Shown piece after piece: positions 43,639 to 52,605 of a stretch of 64,000 nucleotides of DNA. The DNA comes from Thalassospira lucentensis MCCC 1A00383 = DSM 14000. Its GTDB lineage: Bacteria; Pseudomonadota; Alphaproteobacteria; Rhodospirillales; Thalassospiraceae. The position numbers were made by a program, and so were the translations under genes. The notes below the pieces were generated by a model. That model was not told the DNA's origin, searched no databases, and worked only from the letters and a program-made list of their open reading frames with translations. The first letter of the stretch is position 1; each line of letters begins with the position of its first letter. The DNA lies in assembly GCF_000421265.1 (NCBI RefSeq), contig NZ_ATWN01000004.1:1-64000 (forward strand), given 5' to 3'.

Positions 43639-45378
43639 TTATCGTTTGATGCTGATCAGCTCATCAAGCATTTCGTCGGTTGTGGTGATCGTTTTGGTGT
43701 TTGCCGAGTAAGCACGTTGGGTCACGATCATATTGGTGAATTCTTCAGCCAGATCGACGTTTGACCCTTCAAGTGCGGAGGCGACAACGTTGCCTGCACC
43801 ATTCAGGCCCGGTTCGCGCAGCAGGTAGTCACCCGACTCACGGGTTTGGCGATAGACGTTACCGGTATGGTTTTCCATCTCATCGGCGGCCTCAAAGGTC
43901 GCAATTGCCAGTTTATAGACCGGGCGTTTGACGCCGTTGGCAAATTCGATCTGCAGGAAGCCTTCTTCGGTCAGGGCATAGTTTACCATGGTGCCAGCTT
44001 GTGCACCGTTCTGATTGATGAAGTGCGTGGTATAGTCAACGTTGTTGCCGTTGGCATCTGCGCCAGCAGCAAATTGTGTGATGCCGTTGCCAAGGCCGAT
44101 GGTGCCAAAATCGAGATTGATGGCACTGGCATCAGAACCATTGGTCCATTCTGCGGAGATATCGGCATCGGTCAAATCACCGGTCGTACCGACCGTGACA
44201 GCACCAATGGTGGCTGCGACACCATCAAAGGATTGCAAGTTCCCTGAACCGTCAAAGGTGATGGTCCCGGCCTGGATCAATCCATTTGGATGGTCTGTGG
44301 CATCAAGTTGACCGGCTGTGGTGTTGCCGGTCAGCTCAAAGCCCCAACGGTTCTGACCCAGTTTGACAACTTGCAGGTTGACGGTATGGGCGGAACCCAG
44401 CGAGTCATAAATCGTGACTGGCATGGTGTTGTCTTCGGCAATTGTTCCAGACGCTAAGTCACCTGCGGTGTAGGTGGCGGCCAATGTGTTGGGAAACGGC
44501 CCCGTGAAACCAAGTGCGGTTAAGGGGGTGTTGTTATTGTTGGTGATGACCACGTCGCGATCTGCAACCGAGCTGGTAATGGTCAAAGTATCATTCGTGC
44601 CTGTCGTTGTTGCCGTCGCGGTGACGCCGGTAATTGCGGAAATCTCGCTGGCGATGTCGGCAAGCGTCTCGCCGGCGTTGATCGTAACCGTGGTTGTGGT
44701 GCCGTTATAGGTGATATCGAAACTGTCACCTGCGGCGATACCAGCCTGTCCGGCAAGGGCTGCTGTGCCATCAATACCAGCGGTCGTTGAGACATTGCTT
44801 GCGCCAGCAACGGCAACTTCATCTGAGTTCAGGTTTGCGCCAAACTCAAGTGATGTTGTAGATGCGGCCGCGGTCAGGATCGAGTTGATATCAAGAACCT
44901 GAAGGTCGGTTACCGCCGAACTGTTCGATGTGGTGAGGTTGCCGCTTGTATCAAGCAGCTGACCTTCGCGATCTGTCGCCCAGCCCTGAACATAGTAGCC
45001 AGCGGTATTGCGCAGATAACCATCATCATCGGGCTTGAAATCACCCGCACGGGTAAAGAACAGCTCGTCATTAGTACCCGGTGAGGCATTGTCACGGACA
45101 ATGAAGAAACCATCGCCGGAAATTGCCGCAGCCGTGGTTGAGGAGGTTGCCTGAAGCAAACCCTGTTTACTGATCAATGCCGTCGGATGGAAGCGAACCC
45201 CGCCCGGCGTATAGCGCGTATTGCTTGCGGGTTCTGTTACCAGCGTTGAAAAACGCCCAACCGTGCCTTTATAGCCGACCGTATTGAGGTTCGAGATGTT
45301 GTCTGAGATGACGCCCAAGTTCTGAGACTGCGCATTCAGGCCGGAAACACCAGAAATCATTGCACCAAAAAGACTCAT
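43639..45378 (-). CDS. flgE: Flagellar hook protein FlgE
   Basis: 579 residues. The N-terminal rod/hook signature (MSLFGAMISGVSGLNAQSQNLGVISDNISNLNTVGYKG) and the C-terminal helix (NVDLAEEFTNMIVTQRAYSANTKTITTTDEMLDELISIKR) form the D0 core of hook polymers. The centre is Thr/Ala-rich beta domain, longer than in E. coli (~400 aa). It is exported by the flagellar type III system and polymerises into the hook with the FlgD cap. AGGAGAAG precedes the ATG. Last gene of fliK-flgD-flgE. Confidence 0.96.
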   Translation of the reverse strand: MSLFGAMISGVSGLNAQSQNLGVISDNISNLNTVGYKGTVGRFSTLVTEPASNTRYTPGGVRFHPTALISKQGLLQATSSTTAAAISGDGFFIVRDNASPGTNDELFFTRAGDFKPDDDGYLRNTAGYYVQGWATDREGQLLDTSGNLTTSNSSAVTDLQVLDINSILTAAASTTSLEFGANLNSDEVAVAGASNVSTTAGIDGTAALAGQAGIAAGDSFDITYNGTTTTVTINAGETLADIASEISAITGVTATATTTGTNDTLTITSSVADRDVVITNNNNTPLTALGFTGPFPNTLAATYTAGDLASGTIAEDNTMPVTIYDSLGSAHTVNLQVVKLGQNRWGFELTGNTTAGQLDATDHPNGLIQAGTITFDGSGNLQSFDGVAATIGAVTVGTTGDLTDADISAEWTNGSDASAINLDFGTIGLGNGITQFAAGADANGNNVDYTTHFINQNGAQAGTMVNYALTEEGFLQIEFANGVKRPVYKLAIATFEAADEMENHTGNVYRQTRESGDYLLREPGLNGAGNVVASALEGSNVDLAEEFTNMIVTQRAYSANTKTITTTDEMLDELISIKR

Positions 45379-45430
45379 TTTTCTTCTCCTACACCTATAA
45401 GGTGTTCATCAAATCCAGTTGAATGCGGCC

Positions 45431-46204
45431 TTAGGCTGCTTCGTCTTGTTCATCGGTATCGGAACCATCATCCGTTCCCGGATCCGTTCCGGTATCCGTA
45501 CTGTTCGCGCCCAGCTTAACGTTGGTAAGGGTCGAGAACGGTACAGCGACATCGCCGATACGCAGATAAATGTCGTCATCATTAATGTCGACACTGTCGA
45601 CAGAGCCAATGATGCCAATCGCCGTAGCTGCCGGTTTGCCTTTTTCGGTTTTAAACGTGTCACCGTTTGCTGCCATCGGTTTGAGAACCAGCGTGTAGGC
45701 ACCTTCATCCTGCGCAACACCGTTGTTGTTCTTGCCATCCCAGTGGAAGCTCTGAAGGCCGGAAACATCGGTGAGTTCTTCGGAGTAGACAGTCGCTCCG
45801 GACTGATCCTGAACTTGCAGCTGCAGGCGCGGAACCTCGGGCGAGATGTTGTATTTGTAATTAAGCTCGCCGCCCTCCTTAAGCCAGTTGGTATCCCCAA
45901 CGGCTTCAATTTCGGCACCGACATAGGACAGCGCGGAAAGCTGTCGTTGCTGACTTTGCATGGCCAACAGGTTTTCGAGGTTCTTGTTGCTCTGAATACC
46001 TTGCTCAACCTGGGCGAACTGGCTCAACTGGTCAGTGAACTTGTCACTTTCCATTGGCGATGTCGGGTCCTGATTCTTAAGCTGCGTGGTTAGCAGGGTC
46101 AGGAACGTATCAAAGTTTGCCGAAAGTTGATTGGCAGAGCTGTTTGATGCGGCGTTGGTATCATTCGTTGAAAGACCAACGTTGGTTAAGGATGAAATGG
46201 CCAT
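45431..46204 (-). CDS. flgD: Flagellar hook cap protein FlgD
   Basis: 257 residues. The N-terminal FlgD signature (DTFLTLLTTQLKNQDPTSPMESDKFTDQLSQFAQVEQGIQSN) is followed by tudor/fibronectin-like beta domains (FHWDGKNNNGVAQDEGAYTLVL). It caps the growing hook and is then discarded. The last ~25 residues are acidic and low in complexity. It lies between fliK and flgE on one transcript. Confidence 0.95.
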   Translation of the reverse strand: MAISSLTNVGLSTNDTNAASNSSANQLSANFDTFLTLLTTQLKNQDPTSPMESDKFTDQLSQFAQVEQGIQSNKNLENLLAMQSQQRQLSALSYVGAEIEAVGDTNWLKEGGELNYKYNISPEVPRLQLQVQDQSGATVYSEELTDVSGLQSFHWDGKNNNGVAQDEGAYTLVLKPMAANGDTFKTEKGKPAATAIGIIGSVDSVDINDDDIYLRIGDVAVPFSTLTNVKLGANSTDTGTDPGTDDGSDTDEQDEAA

Positions 46205-46225
46205 GGGCTTGTCCCTCTACCTTTC

Positions 46226-47836
46226 CTATATCCGAATATCGACAAGGCCGTTGGGATTGATCCCATAGCCAATGCCAACATGTTCGGCGAGTTCGGCTCC
46301 GCTCAGGACATCGCCATCATCGGGGCTACTGCCCTGATTGGCTGTCATCTGAGACCGACCATTGCCATCCTGACCTTGGCCACCTTCATTCCTGTGCTCG
46401 AAGGTGAAGCTTTGACTATCTGCATTAAGGCCGGCATCTTTAAGAGCCTGCTGTAACGCACGAGAATCCTGACGCAGCATATCCAGCGTTTCACGGGTAT
46501 CTGCCTGAATGACACCTTGAACACGGCCATCGTGACCGATTTCAAGTTTCACATCGACGCGACCCAGATGTTCCGGGCGAAGCTGGACCGAAATTTTATC
46601 GACACCTTCACTCGCCGCATTGCGGATTGAAACCGCGACCTGCTGCTGAACCGGCTGAGCCGGGGCCTGACGTGCTGTCTGACCTGTTAAGCCGTTGGTG
46701 CCAGCCTGATTTAGACTGTTGGTACTGTTGACCTGCCCGTTAACCGCTTGTGCAGATCCATCTGTAGCTGTTGTCGCCGTAACGGCGGTATTTCCATTAG
46801 CCGTCGCCGCCTGAGGCTGGCGCGATATATTGGTGGGCGCTTGTGCGCCTGCCGCTGCGGCCATGGCTTGTTGTGCGGCCTGTGCCGGATTGCCTGCAGA
46901 CTGCTGTGTGGTGCCTGCATTGGCGCCAGCTGAGGCCGTATTGGTCGTCGAGGCGTTTGCCGGCGTTTCCGTTTTGCCTTTGCCGTCTCCACTCATGAAG
47001 TCAACAACGCGCGAGAGGAATTTGTCAGATGACAGCTCGTCTCCCGTGGCATCCCCTTCACCTGCGGCGTTCATCGCCATTTTGGCCGATGCGCCAGCGG
47101 CGGGCTGCGATAGTGCGGTTGAGCTCATCAATCCGTCGGTGGTGCCGTCAGAAGCAGCACCATTGGCCGTCATGCCAGCGGCAGGTTGACCATTATTCGC
47201 CGCTGCTGAGTTTTGTGCTGTACCAGATACTGCGACCGTCTGTGCCTTGGCGTTTGCAAGAGCAAGTGCTTCTGGCGATCCCGGAAGTGGCGCTGCCTGA
47301 ACCGGTTGGTTCGGGTCGACGACTGTGTTATCGGCGACGCCGTCTGTTTTTGCCGCTTCGCCTGTACCCTGGCTCTCTTCATTGGTTGCAGTATCAGAAG
47401 ATGTTTCTTTGGCGGTGCTGGCGTCATCGCCCGATGCATCGGGTTCGTTGCTTGCCTGTGCGTCCGGATCGCGCGGCGTATCGTCGTTGCGATCGGCGCT
47501 GACATCTTGATGTTCGTCGGGTTTCTGTTCGCGGACCTCGGCATGATCGTCTTTGTCGATATGGCGCGGTTCGTCGTCGCGGCGCGCGTTGCGTGCGTCG
47601 TACTCGTCAGCGGCATCATTGTTATGAAGATGCGCTTTTGCGTCTGAGCGGCTTTTCTCCCAGTTGCTCTGGGCAGATTTTGCCGCGTCATTTTTGATCT
47701 GTGCGTTACGTTCAGACCAATTATCTGTGACTGAATTCATCACGTCGCCAAAGCCAGAACCGGCACTTTCCTGCGCGCTGGCGCCAGGAATAGAGACGGT
47801 TGGCATAATGCTGTTTGTAATCGCAGAGCTGTTCAT
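46226..47836 (-). CDS. fliK: Flagellar hook-length control protein FliK
   Basis: 536 residues from the chosen start. A long Asp/Ala/Thr/Gln-rich ruler region precedes the C-terminal Flg_hook domain (VSIRNAASEGVDKISVQLRPEHLGRVDVKLEIGHDGRVQGVIQADTRETLDMLRQDSRALQQALKDAGLN). FliK measures hook length and switches export specificity through FlhB. The ATG at 47836 has AGGA nine bases upstream; an ATG five codons earlier does not. A -24/-12 promoter lies just upstream. First gene of the hook operon. Confidence 0.93.
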   Translation of the reverse strand: MNSSAITNSIMPTVSIPGASAQESAGSGFGDVMNSVTDNWSERNAQIKNDAAKSAQSNWEKSRSDAKAHLHNNDAADEYDARNARRDDEPRHIDKDDHAEVREQKPDEHQDVSADRNDDTPRDPDAQASNEPDASGDDASTAKETSSDTATNEESQGTGEAAKTDGVADNTVVDPNQPVQAAPLPGSPEALALANAKAQTVAVSGTAQNSAAANNGQPAAGMTANGAASDGTTDGLMSSTALSQPAAGASAKMAMNAAGEGDATGDELSSDKFLSRVVDFMSGDGKGKTETPANASTTNTASAGANAGTTQQSAGNPAQAAQQAMAAAAGAQAPTNISRQPQAATANGNTAVTATTATDGSAQAVNGQVNSTNSLNQAGTNGLTGQTARQAPAQPVQQQVAVSIRNAASEGVDKISVQLRPEHLGRVDVKLEIGHDGRVQGVIQADTRETLDMLRQDSRALQQALKDAGLNADSQSFTFEHRNEGGQGQDGNGRSQMTANQGSSPDDGDVLSGAELAEHVGIGYGINPNGLVDIRI

Positions 47837-47871
47837 AATTTCGGTCCTCATCGAAACAGTGTCAGAACATT

Positions 47872-47887
47872 TGCAATTGGCGGGCCA
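47872..47887 (-). promoter_or_regulatory. Sigma-54 promoter of fliK-flgD-flgE
   Basis: On the minus strand it reads TGGCCCGCCAATTGCA, matching TGGCACGNNNNTTGCW at all but one fixed base (C for A). The -24 GG and -12 GC spacing is exact. The predicted start near 47861 gives a ~25-base leader. FlbD, a sigma-54 activator, is in the same window. Confidence 0.75.
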
Positions 47888-48065
47888 GTTTCAAGTGTTA
47901 ACAGAATCCTTATATTTTCAGTGAGTTAGTGCACATTAGGTCCTTGGGGTAAAATTTGCCGAGCGGATGCTATTCATCCAACAGGGCAAAAACGCCCTTG
48001 TGAGTGAAAGAGATACGTCTGATAGGTGAGATGGAAGATAGAAGCAGGGCAGAGGACACAATAAG

Positions 48066-48093
48066 AAAAAGCCCCCGGCATGATGGAGGCTTT
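48066..48093 (-). terminator. fliS terminator
   Basis: A stem of about nine pairs, AAAGCC with GGCTTT extended by TCC against GGG, followed on the minus strand by TTTTTCTTATT. It lies ~40 bases after the fliS stop. Confidence 0.6.
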
Positions 48094-48131
48094 CAAAATC
48101 TTATTTAATATGTCTAAGGTCTACTGGCTAA

Positions 48132-48629
48132 TTAGGCCGAGATCGACAACGTTGACTTAGCAGGAGCGGGTGTTTCATCGCTTGCCTGTTTTCTTTCGCC
48201 TGTCGGCTGTGCCGGGCGACTTTGCTGTACAGCCATGATCGCTTGACGAAGTTCGCCTTCACTCTTTTCCGACAAAACATACCAGGAATCTCTGATCGGC
48301 CTGAGAAGCCCGATGACTTCTTCTGCTGCCTGAGCGTCGTTGTGGCGATCAACATCCATCAACCGAATAAGACAATGGGAATAAAGCTGTTCAAGATTGA
48401 ACGCGATTTCACCCCCTTGATCCATATCGAGGGTCTTTGACAGATGGGCAATCAGTTCCTGCGCGTTGGAGTTCGCATTACAACGGGCCTGAATATCTTT
48501 ACGCTCAATTGCGCTTTGGGCTTCTTGCAAGCGCGACAAAATTTTCTCATACAACATGAACACCATCTTGGCCGGTGAGGCTGTATTAACTTGCTGCTGC
48601 TTGTAAGTATGGGCGGCGTGTTCGTTCAT
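48132..48629 (-). CDS. fliS: Flagellin export chaperone FliS
   Basis: 165 residues. The FliS pattern is clear: TYKQQQVNTASPAKMVFMLYEKILSRLQEAQSAIERKDIQARCNANSNAQELIAHLSKTLDMDQGGEIAFNLEQLYSHCLIRL. FliS is a four-helix cytoplasmic chaperone that keeps flagellin unpolymerised before export. About 30 Pro/Gln/Ser-rich residues are added at the C-terminus. It lies directly after fliD on the same strand and ends at its own terminator. Confidence 0.92.
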   Translation of the reverse strand: MNEHAAHTYKQQQVNTASPAKMVFMLYEKILSRLQEAQSAIERKDIQARCNANSNAQELIAHLSKTLDMDQGGEIAFNLEQLYSHCLIRLMDVDRHNDAQAAEEVIGLLRPIRDSWYVLSEKSEGELRQAIMAVQQSRPAQPTGERKQASDETPAPAKSTLSISA

Positions 48630-48686
48630 GAGACACTCCTTAGTCTACGGCTCGTCATGCTAGTGTGCATGTATGGCGGACAAAAG

Positions 48687-50459
48687 TTAACTCTTTTCTT
48701 TGCCTGCAGCCATCAACTCATCGAGAGAACTCTGAATGTTCTTCATTCGCGCAAGGGCAGATTCCATCGCAATGAACTTATCCATAAGGACTTCTCGCTG
48801 TCCGGCGAGGCGTTCGTCAATCCTATCAACCTTGTCGCCATAAGATGTATTCTGCGTCTCGATTTCCGAGATTTCCTGAGACAAAAGCCCGTTTTCGTCG
48901 TCAAGAATGGAATCAAGTTCAAAGAAGAACTGAGATCCCAAACCTTTGCTGGTGGTAATGGTTGCAGTGTCTGCAGCCATTTTGTCACCACCGTAAAACA
49001 ACTTAAGGCCGTCTTCGGTTGTAAAGCTTGATCCACTATTAATCGTTGCAACATTACCAAACGTTGTAACGCCATTGACCGTCTTGTCATAGGTGACACT
49101 GTTGATGTCACCAGCAGATGCATCAATGGTAAATTCGTACGTTGCGGCACTTGTCTTGCCACTAAAACTGGTCATGCTGACGTCAGAATTATCCGACTTG
49201 CCCCGGAATAGGAATAAGTCCATCACTTCGCCTGGATTGTTCAAAAGTGCTGCGTTTAAAGCAGTTTCGTCAATTTCCAGCGTTTTTGAAAGTGTCGGAT
49301 CTGCATTTGCACCATAGCTAACGAAATCGATTCCAATTTCCGCAAGCACAGTATAATCGTCTTTGCCCGGTCGGTCGGTTACGCCGTCAGCGAATGAGCC
49401 AGCAATCTGTTGCAATGCGGCTTCAATACTTTTGACGGATGAGTTGCCCAGCAATATCGCATCGTCAGATGCCTTTCCTGTGGACGTATCGACAAATGTC
49501 TTTTCGTTCACAAAGGATTGAACTGCATTATAAGCTTCGACAAAATCAAGGATGGCTGTTTTGGCCTTATTAAGGTCCTGCTCAATGCCAATGGTCACCG
49601 TTGTTCCAGGTTCTGCATCGTACAGGCTTATAGATAGGCCATCTATCAGATCGGAAAATTCATTTGATCCACGGGTTACTGAAATGCCGTCAAGCTTGAT
49701 CAACGCATCATTGCCATCATCAATGACATTTGCTGCATCGATGGTGGTTGCATCGGTCAAAACGCCAAGACTCTGAAGAACCGAACCCGTATCGTCGCTA
49801 AAGGACATACGATTGGCGACACCTTCTTCAGTTGACGTGAAGATGATTGTACTTTCGGTAGCGGAAACTTTGATAACAGATGCCTGTACGCCGGTGTTAT
49901 CCTTGGCATTGTTGATTTTGTCTCGAATATCCTGAAGCGTATCACCAGCATTTACTGTAATGCTGGCACTGCCGGTACCACCCGTAATGGTAAATTCGCC
50001 TGTTCCGGTAAGGCCGGTAACGTCAGCGCCTGCCGCCACAGCCTGCGTGTCACTTGAAAGCTTGTGGTTGCTGGCAATTTGATCAATTTCGAAGGTATAG
50101 CTACCGGACTCGGCAGCATTTGTTGCAGTAACACCGATCAGAGATGCTGCAGTCGAACCGTCGGAAGAGGCAAAGATTTGCTTCGATTCGAAGACATTTT
50201 TGGAATTGTCATAGCTCGTGGCACCATAAAGGTTTGCCATCGAGTCCTTAAGTGTTCCCATAAGCGTCTGCAGCTCTTTGAGCGCGACAAGCTTTTCGTC
50301 ATTTTTCTCAATACGAGATTCAAGATTGTCTGCCGGAATACGACGTGCTGCAATCATCTGGTCAACGGTATCGACAAAGTCGATATTCGAAGACCCACCA
50401 GATAGCTGTACGCGACCATTTTCGCCGACATAAATGTTATTTAGGTTTAAGCTACTCAT
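48687..50459 (-). CDS. fliD: Flagellar filament cap protein FliD
   Basis: 590 residues. The N-terminal FliD core (FVDTVDQMIAARRIPADNLESRIEKNDEKLVALKELQTLMGTLKDSMANLYG) and C-terminal helix (EISEIETQNTSYGDKVDRIDERLAGQREVLMDKFIAMESALARMKNIQSSLDELMA) frame a beta-rich centre exposed at the tip. It caps the filament so exported flagellin can fold. A -24/-12 promoter lies ~70 bases upstream; fliS follows. Confidence 0.94.
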   Translation of the reverse strand: MSSLNLNNIYVGENGRVQLSGGSSNIDFVDTVDQMIAARRIPADNLESRIEKNDEKLVALKELQTLMGTLKDSMANLYGATSYDNSKNVFESKQIFASSDGSTAASLIGVTATNAAESGSYTFEIDQIASNHKLSSDTQAVAAGADVTGLTGTGEFTITGGTGSASITVNAGDTLQDIRDKINNAKDNTGVQASVIKVSATESTIIFTSTEEGVANRMSFSDDTGSVLQSLGVLTDATTIDAANVIDDGNDALIKLDGISVTRGSNEFSDLIDGLSISLYDAEPGTTVTIGIEQDLNKAKTAILDFVEAYNAVQSFVNEKTFVDTSTGKASDDAILLGNSSVKSIEAALQQIAGSFADGVTDRPGKDDYTVLAEIGIDFVSYGANADPTLSKTLEIDETALNAALLNNPGEVMDLFLFRGKSDNSDVSMTSFSGKTSAATYEFTIDASAGDINSVTYDKTVNGVTTFGNVATINSGSSFTTEDGLKLFYGGDKMAADTATITTSKGLGSQFFFELDSILDDENGLLSQEISEIETQNTSYGDKVDRIDERLAGQREVLMDKFIAMESALARMKNIQSSLDELMAAGKEKS

Positions 50460-50529
50460 TGGTTTAGCTCCCTGGGCGCTATCAGTAGGCTTCGCTGTAA
50501 GCTTGCATTTCCATCAACCAATTGGTTAA

Positions 50530-50545
50530 CGCAAGAAGCGTGCCG
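50530..50545 (-). promoter_or_regulatory. Sigma-54 promoter of fliD-fliS
   Basis: On the minus strand GGCACG, four bases, then TTGC: the core of TGGCACGNNNNTTGCW at exact spacing (first base C instead of T, last base G instead of W). The predicted start lies ~60 bases before the fliD ATG. A GTTAAC box sits just beyond the -12 side. Confidence 0.75.
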
Positions 50546-50565
50546 ACTGGTACCCAATCACCTTA

Positions 50566-50931
50566 TTAAATTTCTTCGTCCACAACACTGCCGAGGTATT
50601 CACGCATCTGGGAAAACAGCTGCTGCAGTTCTTTGGACGGAAGTTCGCGCAGGATTTCACCGCTGGCGCGATCTGTGATTTTTGCCACGACGCGTCCGGT
50701 GTCTTGATTGAAATTCAATTCAACACGCGCATCGTTGTTTGCAATTTCCGGAATATCAAGGTTGGCAAGAGCCTGCTGAAACTTTGAAGCTGGGCCATTG
50801 TCAGTGGTCTGAGGCCGTACGGCTGCCAGATCAAGTTGTTTTGGAGCATTGCTCGTCGGCGCAGAAGGAGCCTTAACAGAAGAGCTATTGCTCTGAGTGG
50901 TGCTTGAAGTATATGTGCTAACAAGTTCCAT
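50566..50931 (-). CDS. flaG: FlaG-family flagellar protein
   Basis: 121 residues. The C-terminal FlaG domain is visible (DARVELNFNQDTGRVVAKITDRASGEILRELPSKELQQLFSQMREYLGSVVDEEI) after a Ser/Thr/Pro-rich N-terminus. FlaG proteins influence filament length or fliD function in polar flagellates; the mechanism is not settled. It lies between the flagellins and fliD, a common arrangement. Confidence 0.9.
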   Translation of the reverse strand: MELVSTYTSSTTQSNSSSVKAPSAPTSNAPKQLDLAAVRPQTTDNGPASKFQQALANLDIPEIANNDARVELNFNQDTGRVVAKITDRASGEILRELPSKELQQLFSQMREYLGSVVDEEI

Positions 50932-50967
50932 TTGACCCTCCTATGCCATCCTGGGGCAAAGGATAAA

Positions 50968-51014
50968 CCGGATATGGGATGAGGGTTAACCCTCATCCCA
51001 ACTCGGATATCCGG
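50968..51014 (-). terminator. Long two-part hairpin after flagellin 1
   Basis: The inner stem is a perfect 10-bp pair, GGGATGAGGG with CCCTCATCCC around TTAA; an outer 8-bp arm CCGGATAT/ATATCCGG adds to it after a short bulge. It starts two bases after the flagellin 1 stop, before flaG. No U-tract follows, so it may protect or process the flagellin mRNA rather than end it. Confidence 0.6.
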
Positions 51015-51015
51015 A

Positions 51016-52185
51016 TTACTGCAAGAGACGCAGCAGGTTCTGAGGCATCTGGTTCGCCTGAGCCAGCATAGCCACGCCGGACTGAACCAGAATCTGCTTG
51101 GAAGTGAACTTGGTCATTTCCGCAGCAACATCAAGGTCCATCAGTGTCGAACGAGCTGCCTCGTTGTTTTCCTGTGACGAGGCCAAGTTTTTGGCTGCGA
51201 AATCAAGACGGTTCTGACCCACACCCACGTTAGAACGTGCAGTCTGAAGTGTATCAATCGCGGTATCAAGACCTGCAATGGCCGCCTGAGCGTTGGCAAG
51301 TGTGTCAACCTGAAGGGCTGCAACACCAAGTGCGGCAGAGCTGACCGAGGTCAGGTTGAAGGTAAGACGGTCAACTGCAGCATTGTTGCCGGAACCAATC
51401 TGATAGGTCAGGGACGCAGGACCGGTCTGTGCCGCAACATCAAAGGTGTTGTTGGCGGTAATATCGGTACCGAACGCAAACGCCGAGTTCAGCGTAAGGG
51501 TGATACCAAGCGACCCGAATTCAACATCCGCAGTTTGCGCACCGGCCAAAGCCGTAACACCGATATCATCCAGATCAACCGACTGCGAGAAGTTCGCCTG
51601 GTTCGTATTGGTCAAGGTCATGGTGTTGGTAGCGTTGTCAAACGTGATCGAAATCGTGTCAGCTGCAACAAGACCAGCATCACTGTTGATTTTAAATGCA
51701 GCGATACCATCAGCGGCTTCGATGTTTGTACCAACTGCAGCAGGGTCCACACCAAAGGTGGTCTGGCCAGAAAGCAGCTGAATGCCGTTGAAGGAGGTTG
51801 AGTCAGCAACACGCGAAACCTCGGCGTCAAGCGCCTGGAACTCGTCATCAAGGAAGCCACGTTCGGTGGTCGACAAGTTGTCAGATGCTGCTTGTACGGC
51901 CAGTGTTTTCATACGAGTCAGGACATCGTTGATGGTCGACATGCCACCATCGGCGATCTGAAGCATGGAGTTTGCCTGACCAACGTTAACCGTGGCAGTC
52001 TTGAGCGCTTCTACCTGTGAGTTAAGACGTGCACCGATTGCCATCGAAGCGGCATCGTCGCGTGCGGAAACAACGCGGGTACCTGACGAAAGTTTGGTCA
52101 GCGAACGGGTCGCCATTTCGTCAGAATTGCTCAGGTTACGGTGAGCAACGTTAGCGGCATAGTTGGAAATGATATTAAGAGCCAT
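51016..52185 (-). CDS. fliC: Flagellin (copy 1)
   Basis: 389 residues with conserved flagellin ends: N-terminal MALNIISNYAANVAHRNLSN and KLSSGTRVVSARDDAASMAIGARL, and C-terminal RSTLMDLDVAAEMTKFTSKQ and QANQMPQNLLRLLQ. The centre is a short, Thr/Ala-rich exposed region. It is nearly identical to copy 2 upstream (about 14 substitutions by eye). The filament is made of such subunits, exported with FliS. AGGAG precedes the ATG. A TAGACA-N17-TATATT pair lies ~125 bases upstream. Confidence 0.96.
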   Translation of the reverse strand: MALNIISNYAANVAHRNLSNSDEMATRSLTKLSSGTRVVSARDDAASMAIGARLNSQVEALKTATVNVGQANSMLQIADGGMSTINDVLTRMKTLAVQAASDNLSTTERGFLDDEFQALDAEVSRVADSTSFNGIQLLSGQTTFGVDPAAVGTNIEAADGIAAFKINSDAGLVAADTISITFDNATNTMTLTNTNQANFSQSVDLDDIGVTALAGAQTADVEFGSLGITLTLNSAFAFGTDITANNTFDVAAQTGPASLTYQIGSGNNAAVDRLTFNLTSVSSAALGVAALQVDTLANAQAAIAGLDTAIDTLQTARSNVGVGQNRLDFAAKNLASSQENNEAARSTLMDLDVAAEMTKFTSKQILVQSGVAMLAQANQMPQNLLRLLQ

Positions 52186-52308
52186 TGTATTTCTCCTACA
52201 TGGATAGCTCGGAACAGCTTACTGCCATTCGAGGACTGGCAACATTGCCAGAACTGTTTCCAAAAAGATCTTCCTGATCACATGGAAACGGGTTTGTTTC
52301 TACGTTGA

Positions 52309-52337
52309 AATATACGTATGTATGGTTTTGTTGTCTA
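52309..52337 (-). promoter_or_regulatory. Possible sigma-70-type promoter of flagellin 1
   Basis: On the minus strand TAGACA and TATATT are separated by 17 bp, placing a start near 52302. The match to a standard promoter is moderate, and flagellins often use other sigma factors, so this is tentative. Confidence 0.3.
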
Positions 52338-52542
52338 GCAAAAAGTGAATAAAAAATTAATTAATAAAAACAGCGCGTTAGTTCGGGTTCTGTGCTTCGA
52401 GCATCACGTCTTGGTTCAATGTTGCTGTTTGAATTACAGCTATTTAGTTCATTTTCATCAGATTCGCGAATCGATTTGATCGACGCATGATCGCTTAATA
52501 TTGTCCCCAATTATATGTCTATCTATCTATGCAGGTAAAAGT

Positions 52543-52570
52543 AAAGAAGGGCCCGCGAGAGCCCTTCTTT
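52543..52570 (-). terminator. Flagellin 2 terminator
   Basis: A perfect 10-bp stem AAAGAAGGGC with its complement and an 8-base loop, followed on the minus strand by a T-rich stretch (TTTACTTTTACC). Confidence 0.8.
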
Positions 52571-52605
52571 GATAATTGTTCGAAAGAGAACGCTTGTGGT
52601 GGCGG

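Larger units (their letters stand above)
52186..52605. other. Intergenic region between the two flagellin genes
   Basis: No gene is seen. It holds the terminator of copy 2, a possible promoter for copy 1 (52309-52337), and a palindrome CTGGCAACATTGCCAG near 52235-52250 in the copy 1 leader. No sigma-54 -24/-12 element is present. The central part (52380-52500) is AT-rich with no pattern I can name. Confidence 0.5.

Noticed and set aside
52235..52250. TGGCAATGTTGC before flagellin 1 as a sigma-54 promoter
   Set aside because: Spacing is three bases short; it is a palindrome inside the predicted leader.
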